Of a DNA stretch of 17,435 nt, positions 1-8,400 are shown one piece after another. A program made the position numbers and the translations under genes. Position 1 is the first letter of the stretch. The number at the start of each line of letters is the position of its first letter. Under the pieces are notes generated by a model. It searched no databases and was not told where the DNA came from. It saw only the letters and a list, made by a program, of their open reading frames with translations. Source of the DNA: JAPUIN01 sp041580375 (lineage in GTDB: Bacteria > Acidobacteriota > Polarisedimenticolia > Gp22-AA2); NCBI GenBank assembly GCA_041580375.1, contig JBFGDZ010000069.1:1-17435 (forward strand). Reading direction: 5' to 3'.

Positions 1-198
1 GATCACGTTCGGATCGTCCGCGCGCGTCGCCGCCCTGAGATCGACCCGCAGCCGCATCGAGGAGCCCTCGTACCGGTCGCGCACCTCGCGCACGATCCGG
101 CGCTGGACGGCCTCCAGAGAGCCGATGAGAGCCGCGAGCAGGGCGCAGGCGGCGAGGACGGGGCGCGCGATCCGGCTCGTCGTGAACACGTCGGGCAT
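1..198 (-). CDS. N-terminal fragment of an unrecognised exported or membrane-anchored protein (truncated by window edge)
   Basis: An open frame runs leftward without a stop from an ATG at 198-196 to the window edge, giving 66 codons. It begins MPDVFTTSRIARPVL and continues into a hydrophobic Ala/Leu stretch at about residues 9-27, which reads as a signal peptide or N-terminal membrane anchor after an Arg. The visible remainder, about residues 28-66, is charged and Arg-rich, with no motif I recognise. It lies 72 bp downstream of the S9 peptidase on the same strand, so co-transcription is possible. No clear Shine-Dalgarno precedes the ATG. A TACAAT hexamer overlaps the ATG, and an in-frame GTG at 189 lies seven bases after it, so a leaderless start at GTG 189 is an alternative. 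Function unknown; the reading frame itself is fairly convincing. Confidence 0.6.
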   Translation of the reverse strand, partial: MPDVFTTSRIARPVLAACALLAALIGSLEAVQRRIVREVRDRYEGSSMRLRVDLRAATRADDPNVI

Positions 199-202
199 TG
201 TA
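197..202 (-). promoter_or_regulatory. Possible -10 element TACAAT at the start of the truncated gene
   Basis: On the minus strand TACAAT reads from 202 to 197 and overlaps the ATG of the truncated gene. A GTG in the same frame begins seven bases further on, the spacing expected if transcription started at that GTG. No -35 match is seen about 17 bases upstream. Weak on its own. Confidence 0.25.
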
Positions 203-270
203 TCCCGCGGCCTGGCGTCCGGCACCACGATGCTCCGGGCGCGGGCCGAGCGCGAGGACTGGAGAGGCTC

Positions 271-2394
271 CTACGGGCCGGCCGGCGGCGTCCCTTTCAC
301 GTGCGTGTCGTACCAGGCGAGATAGCGCGTGTAGAGATCCTCGCGGTAGGACGGCCGGCTGATGGAGTGGTACTGCCCCGGGTAGACGACCAGCTCGGCC
401 GTGCGGCCCAGCCGGCGGAGCGCCTGGTAGAGCTGCTCGGAATTGAGGATCGGGACGTTCCAGTCGATCGCCCCGCCCACGATGAGCGTCGGAGTGACGA
501 CCGCCTCGACCCGATTGAACGGTGAGAGCCGCTCCCACAGATCGCGGTTGCGCCACGGCAGGCCCAGCTCGGTCTCCCACCAGCGCTGGTACTGGTCGTG
601 CCCGTAGTTGGCGACGTACAGGGTGGCGCTGGCCCCCGTGATCGCGGCCTTGAAACGATCCGTCTTCGTGATCACGTGGTTCGTCAGCATGCCGCCGTAC
701 GACCAGCCGCCGACCCCGAGCCGCTCCGGATCGACGTTTCCCCGGCCGATGGCGTGATCCACGGCCGCCATGACGTCCTCGTAGTCCTTCTCGCCCCAGC
801 TCCTCCAGATGCCCATGGAGAACGCCTGGCCGTAGCCGGACGAGCCGCGCGGGTTCGGCAGCACGACGACGTACCCGTTCGCGGCGAACAGCTGGGCCTC
901 GAAGTTGAAGCCGTAATCGTACTGGGCGACCGGACCGCCGTGGATTCGCAGCAGGGCGGGATAGCGCGCCGAGGCGTCGAACCCCGGCGGCCGCACGACG
1001 AACGCCTCGATCGGAGTCCCGTCACGGCTCTCGAACCGGACCTTCTCGACATCGCCCAGGCGCAGGTTCGCCATGAGGGCGTCGTTGGCGCGCGTGAGAC
1101 GGCGCAGGTCGCCGTCCCGGAGGAGAGAGATCTCGGGCGGACGGCGGGGCTCGCCGATGAGAGCCGCCACGGCGCCGTCCGGCCCCAGATCGAAATCGTT
1201 GACGACCCGGGGTCCCTCGAGCACGCGGGTCAGGCGGCCTCCCTCCCGCGGGATGCGCGCCAGGTTGAGCTCGCCGGCGTCCTCCAGCAGGAAGTAGATC
1301 GATCGACCGTCGCGAGAGAACCGCGGGGTCGAGACGTGGCGATCGATCGAGGCGGTGAGGACGCGCGCCTCTCCGCCGGCGGCCGGTACGACGGCCAGGT
1401 GCGGCGTGGCGTAGACGATGGCGTCGACGTCCGTCGTCGACAGGAATGCGATGTGGCGGCCGTCCGGGCTCCAGGCGGGACCGGAGTCCGGGCCCGGATT
1501 GACGGTCAGGCGCCTCAGCGTCGCGCCCTTGTCGGTCGCGTCCGCGGAGACGACGAAGAGGTCGGTGTTGTAATTGGCGTCCGGATCCTCCGTTCGGTTG
1601 CTGGTGAACGCGATGAACCGGCCGTCCGGGGACCACGCCGGCTCCGCGTCGTCGTACCCGCCGGACGTGATCTGGTTGAGTGATTTAGACTCCCGGTCGA
1701 AGACGTAGAGATGGTCGCGGAGCGAGTCGAGATATCCGACGTAGTCCCGCTTGAACTGAAGTCGTGTGATGACGTGCGGTTTCGCGGCCTCGTCCGGGCT
1801 CTTCTCCTTCCCTTCGGAGGCCGCGATCTCCTCGGGTGTCGGATCCTTCAGGACCAGCACCAGGCGGCGACCGTCCGGCGACCACTCGTACGCCCGGACG
1901 CCCTGCGGGACCTCCGTGAGACGCACCGCGTCGCCCCCCTCCCGGAAGAGTGCGTAGACCTGCGTCTTCCCGCCGTCCCGCGCCGCGAGGAACGCGAGAT
2001 GCCGGCCGTCGGGACTGAAGCGCGGGCTCGAGGCGGAGCTTCCCGGGGCGGTCATCGGGACGGCATCCCCGCCATCCGCCGGCGCCATGAAGATGCGGCT
2101 CGCGGTCTCGTCCTTCTTCCGGTCGGTCGTCGTCACGGTGTAGGCGATCCACCGGCCGTCCGGGCTCCACCTCGGGTCCGAGATCGAGGCGATGACGAAG
2201 TAGTCGGCGATCGCGATCGGACGGGGGGACGCCGCCGGGGGTGCTTCCGCGACCCGCGCCGCCGCGGCCGGCGCGGCGAGGAGGAGCAGCGCGCAAAGCA
2301 GGACGGTCCGGATCCGCCGGGCCGGGCGTTCCGCCAGCCGGTCCGAAGGACCGGGAATCGCCTCAGACGGTGAATTTTTTGCGCAGATAGACAT
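271..2394 (-). CDS. Secreted S9 family peptidase (prolyl oligopeptidase type, PD40 beta-propeller plus alpha/beta hydrolase)
   Basis: A 707-residue serine peptidase predicted to cleave oligopeptides outside the cytoplasm. A long basic N-region leads to a hydrophobic Leu/Ala core (about residues 30-46), read as a signal peptide. Residues about 60-420 carry six WSPDGR/FSPDGR-type PD40 repeats, the beta-propeller that limits access to the active site. The C-terminal alpha/beta-hydrolase domain (about 455-700) has the nucleophile motif GGWSYGG (Ser565), the acid in GAIDWNVP (Asp644) and the base in QYHS (His676), in the order and spacing of the prolyl oligopeptidase family. The start is supported by AGGAGG four bases upstream. 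It resembles the S9C acylaminoacyl-/dipeptidyl-peptidase-like group; the exact specificity (dipeptidyl, acylaminoacyl or oligopeptidase) cannot be read. It is divergent from the giant subtilase, which suggests a joint role in protein degradation (inference). Confidence 0.95.
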   Translation of the reverse strand: MSICAKNSPSEAIPGPSDRLAERPARRIRTVLLCALLLLAAPAAAARVAEAPPAASPRPIAIADYFVIASISDPRWSPDGRWIAYTVTTTDRKKDETASRIFMAPADGGDAVPMTAPGSSASSPRFSPDGRHLAFLAARDGGKTQVYALFREGGDAVRLTEVPQGVRAYEWSPDGRRLVLVLKDPTPEEIAASEGKEKSPDEAAKPHVITRLQFKRDYVGYLDSLRDHLYVFDRESKSLNQITSGGYDDAEPAWSPDGRFIAFTSNRTEDPDANYNTDLFVVSADATDKGATLRRLTVNPGPDSGPAWSPDGRHIAFLSTTDVDAIVYATPHLAVVPAAGGEARVLTASIDRHVSTPRFSRDGRSIYFLLEDAGELNLARIPREGGRLTRVLEGPRVVNDFDLGPDGAVAALIGEPRRPPEISLLRDGDLRRLTRANDALMANLRLGDVEKVRFESRDGTPIEAFVVRPPGFDASARYPALLRIHGGPVAQYDYGFNFEAQLFAANGYVVVLPNPRGSSGYGQAFSMGIWRSWGEKDYEDVMAAVDHAIGRGNVDPERLGVGGWSYGGMLTNHVITKTDRFKAAITGASATLYVANYGHDQYQRWWETELGLPWRNRDLWERLSPFNRVEAVVTPTLIVGGAIDWNVPILNSEQLYQALRRLGRTAELVVYPGQYHSISRPSYREDLYTRYLAWYDTHVKGTPPAGP

Positions 2395-2422
2395 TGATCC
2401 TCCTCCCTGTTAAGCGTAGATA
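2394..2422 (+). promoter_or_regulatory. Candidate sigma70-like promoter for the giant S8 protease
   Basis: TTGATC (2394-2399), a 17-base spacer and TAGATA (2417-2422) on the plus strand give a plausible housekeeping-type promoter with a predicted start near 2429 and a leader of about 68 bases. The -35 match is 4/6 and the -10 match only 3/6. The -35 overlaps the start codon and ribosome binding site of the divergent S9 gene, so the two could interfere. Confidence 0.35.
2399..2404 (-). promoter_or_regulatory. Ribosome binding site of the S9 peptidase
   Basis: A perfect AGGAGG on the minus strand, within a longer GGGAGGAGG, lies four bases before the ATG at 2394. It fixes the long N-terminus, including the unusually long stretch before the signal-peptide core. 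Confidence 0.8.
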
Positions 2423-2447
2423 CAACAGGATATCAGGTCGCATCCCG

Positions 2448-2466
2448 CCGCGAGGCGACCTCGCGG
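2448..2466 (+). promoter_or_regulatory. Perfect 8-bp inverted repeat in the leader of the S8 protease gene
   Basis: CCGCGAGG and CCTCGCGG pair perfectly around a three-base CGA loop, 20 bases before the ribosome binding site of the protease gene. No U-tract follows, so it is not an intrinsic terminator. It could be an RNA stem in the 5' leader or, as DNA, an operator. Role inferred only. Confidence 0.4.
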
Positions 2467-2496
2467 AATCTCGGTTTCACATCGTGGAGGGAATCG

Positions 2497-5400
2497 ATGA
2501 TCCCAGCAGCCGGATCAAAGCGTTTATTTGGGGCCATGCTGGCCGCTCTCGGCATCCTCGCCTCTGTCGTCGTCATGACGACGCTGCCCCGTGCGGATCG
2601 CGGCGGCCGGCAGACGCTGCCCGCCTCGGAGAAGCATCTCGAAGCGCAGATGCTGAAGAAGCTCCAGCGGCTTCCCCGCTTCACCGCTGCGGAGCGGCGG
2701 GCGGATCACGCCGTCCTGGGTGATCACCGGCCCGTTCTCCCGTCCTCCGAGGCGCGGCGGAACCTGATCGAGACGGCCGCCGGCTGGATCGACCCGAAGA
2801 ATCCCGGGGAGTTGCTGGGGCGTCTGCCCGCGGACCTGCGCGGCGGCGGCCGCGGCGTCGTGGACGTCGCCGGCAAGGGGCGGCTGCTCGAGACGGGCGT
2901 CAACATCCTGCAGATCGAGCAGGGCGCGCTCCGCGATCGGGGCATCGCGGCGATCCGCGACGCGATCGGGGCGGCGGGAGGCCACGTGCTCGACACGTTG
3001 CCGAGCCGGGGTCTCGTCGTGCGGACGTCGCGGCCCGGTGCCGCGCGCGCCCTCGGCGAGCTCCCGTTCGTCGAGGCGGTGATCGAGTACGCCCCCGGCC
3101 TGAAAATCGAGCCGGAAACGGGCCGCATGCCGCTGATCAATCGAAACCGCGCGGCCGGCGAAACGATCCGGCTGAGAGTGCAGATCTGGCCGGGCGAGAA
3201 TGCCGAAAACGCGCGCCGGAGCCTGGCCGGGATCCTCGGCGAGGAGAGACTGGTGCACCACAGCCTCGACGGCTCGGTGTTCCTGGTCGAGGCGACGCCC
3301 GCCGAGGCGCGCCGGATCGCCCGGCTGCCCGCCACGCGGGGCCTGTCGGAGGAGCCGGAGTTCATCCTGTCCAACGCCGAGATCCCGACGATCATGATGA
3401 TCGGGAACACCCGCGCGCACGGCATCGAGCTGCCGTACCACGACGCCGGCGTGGACGGCGGGGGAATCGACACGAACGGCGACGGCAGGCGGCTGAACAA
3501 CGGGACCGACACCGTGCCGCCGCAGATCGTGGCGGTGACGGACAATGGCCTGTCGGTCGACGCCGTGCACCTGTCGCACACGGCCACGCAGGCGACCGTC
3601 CCGATCAGCGCTCCGATCGGACCGAACCACCGCAAGGTCCACGCGCTGCAGAACGTCGCCGACCCGAGCCTGTCGACCTGCGACGCGGCGCTGTCCGGAT
3701 CCAACACGCACGGCAACGTCGTGGCCGGCATCATCGCCGGGAATCCGGGGGAGCTCGGCTTCATCTACAACCGGGCGTTCAATCCGGAGCGGGTTCCCGA
3801 GCGAGACACCACGCGTCTCGATGCGCTGGCCAAGGGGGCGCGGATCCTGGCGCAGGACGCCGCGGACTCCACGTTGTGCAACGTGGCCGAGCTGTTCGAG
3901 CGGGGCGGCAACGTCAATCCGGGGCTCCTGATCGATCGTCTGAACGCGGCGATCTGTCCGAGGAGCGGCGGGACCGGCGCCTGCGCCGGTCTCGTGGGCG
4001 GCGGGCAGGAGGTGCACCTGCACGTCATGCCGTTCGGAACGCCGAACTGGGACAACATCGTCGTGAACGTCTCCAACGGGACCTACCCCCTCGAGGCCAG
4101 CCAGATCGACACGTTCCTGGTCAACAACCGGGACTACATGGTCTTCGTGCCGGTCGGCAACCAGGGACAGATCCCCGAGGACGCCTTCTTCGAGACGCGC
4201 TGGCCGGATCTGTTCAACGGCACGGCGGCGGACAACGATCCGAACATCGCGGTGGAGCCGCTCCAGGTCACGCCGCCGGCGACCGCCAAGAACATCGTTT
4301 CGGTCGGCAGCAGCCTGGCGGATCAGGGGGGCATCGGCTTCTTCTCGGACGAGCGCCCCGAGAGCTTCCCGAGCCACGGGCCGGCCACGGCCGCATCGCT
4401 GCGCACCGCGCCTCTGGTGCTCGCGGTCGGTGACGACTTCGGCATCGGATTCCAGGTGGCGGCGACCAACCGCAGCGGCGACAACGACAACAACAACCCG
4501 GTCGAGAACCGGATCGACGATCAGAATTTCGGCACCTCGTTCGCCTCGGCCGTCGCGACGGCCTCCGGCGCCGTGATGCGGGACTATTTCGCGCAGGGCT
4601 TCTATCCGACCGGCACGCGGGTCGACGCCGATCGGATGCCGGTCGTGTCGGGAAGCCTCGTGCGAGCCGCCATCGTGGCCAGCGCGAGCTTCCTCGAGGT
4701 GCTGGCGACGCCCGCGCGGACGACCAACAGCGATCGGGTCGTGGCCAGCTCGCGCTCCGTCAACATCGGCGTCGTGGCCGGAGTGCCCGTCGGCGTGATC
4801 GGCAACGGCGTGCAGGGCTACGGCCGCATCGTGCTGGATCACGTCCTCCCGCTCGCCAGCTACACGCCGACTCGCCCCCTGGGCGCGCCGTTCACCCTGG
4901 AGTATCCGGCCGCCGGGTTGATCCTGTATGACTCTCTGGCCACCGGCGAGCCTCCGATCCAGAACCCGCCCGGGACCACCATGACCGAGAAGACGTTCGT
5001 CGTCGACGGCCCGGACGCCGTGATCGCGGACGGCACCCGCGTCATTCCGGCCGGCCAGCTGCGGATCGCGATCAGCTGGCCCGATCCGCCCAGCGCGGCG
5101 GGCAGCGGCGGAACGCTGATCAACGACCTCGATCTGGAGGTCGAATCGCCCGGCGCGGACAACGACATCGCCACCGCGGCGGACAACATCGTCTACGACG
5201 GCAACGTGTACATCTCCGGCCGGCCCCTGCCGTCGGGGCAGTGGTCGCTGGGGCGCACTCCCGCCTCCGCCGGGGCGAAGGACACGAGGAACACCGCGGA
5301 GGCGGTGCACCTGGCCTCGCTCGTCGACGACGTCACCGCCAACCAGCTCGTCACCGGAACCTGGAAGGTCCGGGTGAAACGCGGCACGGGCGGCGCCATG

Positions 5401-8400
5401 GGGAACGGCACGATCACCCGGATCGACGGCGCCAACGAGGATCTCAATCTGAACGGCCGCCGCGACGCCGGCGAGCCGGACACCGACGGCGACGGGCTGC
5501 TCGACGCCGGCGGCCAGCCGTTCGCGCTCGTCATCGCCGGTCCGGTGTTCGGCTCCGGATCGCAGACCTGGAACGGGACGTCGCACGTCCTGCCGTCGAG
5601 CCGCGTCCTGATCGACAAGGTTCACTACAACTGCTCCGATACCATGACGATCGGCGTGTTCGACGCCGATCCGGCCGTCACGGCGGCCGACGTGACGGCG
5701 CGGACTCTCGTGCGGGTCGTGGACGGCTCGGGGACGGTGCTGGACGAGGAGGACGGCATCTCCTTCACGAGCGTGTCGCCCGGAAGCGGCAATTTCAGCG
5801 GAGCGCGCATGCCGGTCCGGCTCGGAGCGGTCGGCGTCCCGCGCAACGGGATCGTCGAGGGGGACGACGGGCTGACGGTGGTCGTCCGTTACAGCGACGC
5901 GCCGCGCGACGGCGAGGCGCGGGGCGACTTCCGGTGCACGCCCAATATCGTGCGGACCGAGTTCAGCCGGCAGGGCGTGCCCGACTCGCAGACCCTAGTG
6001 GCCGGCGGCTGCGACAACGACGCGTACCTCGACGCCGGCGAGCGCCTGACCTACTCGGTGGCGCTCTCCAACTTCGGATCCGGAGAGGCGAACGACCTGC
6101 AGGACGTCATGGCGACCCTGACGCCCCAGGGTCCCGGCGCGGGCGCCATCCGGGTCCTCGACTCCCCGAAGAACATCGGGAGGCTGCCGGCGAACTCCTT
6201 CGCCGGGATCACGTTCCTCCTGGCGGTCGACGAAACGGCGGCCAACGCGCTCAGCCTGGCGGACCGGAGGGTCGATCTGGTCCTGTCGCTCCAGGGGCGG
6301 GCGCAGAGCGTTCAGCTCAATCGGACCTCCTACAGCTTCAGCCACGTGATCAACGCCGACAAGGAGTCGCTCCACTACTCGACCGATTTCCCGGCGGGCG
6401 GCCGCGAGGTGCGCGATTTCAACCGCAATCTCCAGATCGATCGGGCCGATCGGTTCGATCCGTTCTTCGGCATCTTCTGGCCCGACGAGGACATCGTCTT
6501 CTCGAGCCTGTTCACCGTCGGGACGCCCGGCGGGAACATCTCCAACACCCTCGGCGAGGATCTGGACGAGAACGGGGTCCTGGATCCGGGCGAGGACATC
6601 ATCGTGAACGGGCTCCTCGACGGCGGCATCCTCGCCGGCCCGACGCCCTCCTCGGCGGATCGCGTGCCGTGGAACTTCGACCGGAACAACGGCGGCTTCT
6701 ACACGGTGCGCGGGCCGTTCAGCCGCCCGGGGGGACTGACGACCCCGTCGGTCTGGGAGCACGTCCGTCTCGGGCACTGCGGGTTCCAGACGGCGATCGC
6801 CGACGGCAATTCCAATCGGTGGTTCCAGAACAACGGCGCGGGCATCTGGCACACCGGCGACGGCAATCCCGCCACGCCGTCCCTGTCGTCCAGCGTCTGC
6901 GATGATCACTCCGTGCCGCGGGACGGCGCCACGCCGCCCGAGGCGGAGCGGATCAGCGACTTCCTGATCTCCCCGATCATCCAGAAGGTGAACCAGGTCC
7001 CGGACGCGCGCGGTTTCGAGTACGGCGTCGAGTTCCAGCGGTTCGGCTTCAACCTGAACATCCAGTTCCTCCAGACCGCCGCCCAGGCCGACACGACGGG
7101 GGCCGTTAACATCGACGCCGACATCGACAGCGACACGAACACGTGCCTGCTCTGCCGTTCCTACTCGTACAGCATGGGTGGGTTCAATTTCTACAGTTAC
7201 GGGCTGTATCCGGGCAGCACGGAACCGCAGCGGACGTTCGGGATCACCGTGGATCCCGACGGCTCGCTCTCCGCCGGGATGCAGTCCGCGGTCAGCGGCG
7301 ACGAGGTCGGCTTCACGGCGTTCACCTCGGGCAGCAACGCCAACAGCAGCAGCCCGATCCCCGTGGCGCCGCCGGACTACAGGCCGTTCCCCGATCCCGG
7401 GGCGCCGCAGATCTGCGCTCCCGGCTGCACGGTCCCGGCGGAGTGCTGCGAGCAGAACACCGTCGCCGGTCCCGGGAGGAACTACGACGTCGTCCTTCTC
7501 GACTGGGAGGACAGCCAGCTCTCCCTGAGCCTGGGCACCGGGCAGACGGAGGCCTTCGGCGGCCCCGCCCCCGGATCGCCCAAGAACCGCTGGCAGTTCG
7601 GGATCAGCTTCTCGACCATCGAGACCGCCGCGGGAATCGGCGACTACGGCATGGGCATCGACGACGTCATCTTCGAGTGGGACGAGTTCCATCCGGTCGA
7701 CGAGGGCGGCGATCCGGCCTGCGGACGCTTCGGCGGGCCCGGCCAGCCGGCGGGCCAGCAGTGCGCCACGCTCACAGTCGACAGGACGGCGATCTACGAG
7801 TGCAACGAGACCGTCGAGGTCACGGTGTTCGACCCGCCGCGCGCCGGCCAGGGCAGCGTCACCGTCTTCGCCACGACCGATTCGGACGGGATCCCGTTCT
7901 CCACCGGCGTGATCACGGCCAACCTGCCGCGCAAGTCGTTCGACATCCCCGCGGTGCCGGGCGAGCCCGGCCTGTTCCGCGGCTTCGTCACCATCAGCAC
8001 GCTGATCGACGACACCGTCCTGTTGTTCACGAACCCGCAGACGGACGCCACGCTGAACTTCTTCTATCTCGATCCGACCTGCGACGGCGACGCCGACGGC
8101 CAGACCGGGGAGAACGAGTTCGGGAACGTCGACAACGACGGGATCGACGCCGGCGACAACTGCCCCTTCCTCTACAATCCGCTTCAGGAGGATGCGGACG
8201 GCGACGGCATCGGAGACCTCTGCGACAACTGTCCGAACATCGCGAACCCCAATCAGCAGGACTCCGATGGCGACCGGATCGGCGATCTCTGCGATTTCGA
8301 CGACATCGATTTCGACGGGATCGTGAACGGCCTGGACAACTGCAAGGACGTCTACAACCCGGGCCAGACGCCGGGCGGTGGCCAGTCGACCCGGGGGCTG

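Noticed and set aside
2524..5625. A 1033-codon minus-strand open frame opposite the propeptide and catalytic region
   Set aside because: Same antisense shadow effect; no recognisable motif, and it overlaps the well-supported S8 catalytic triad.
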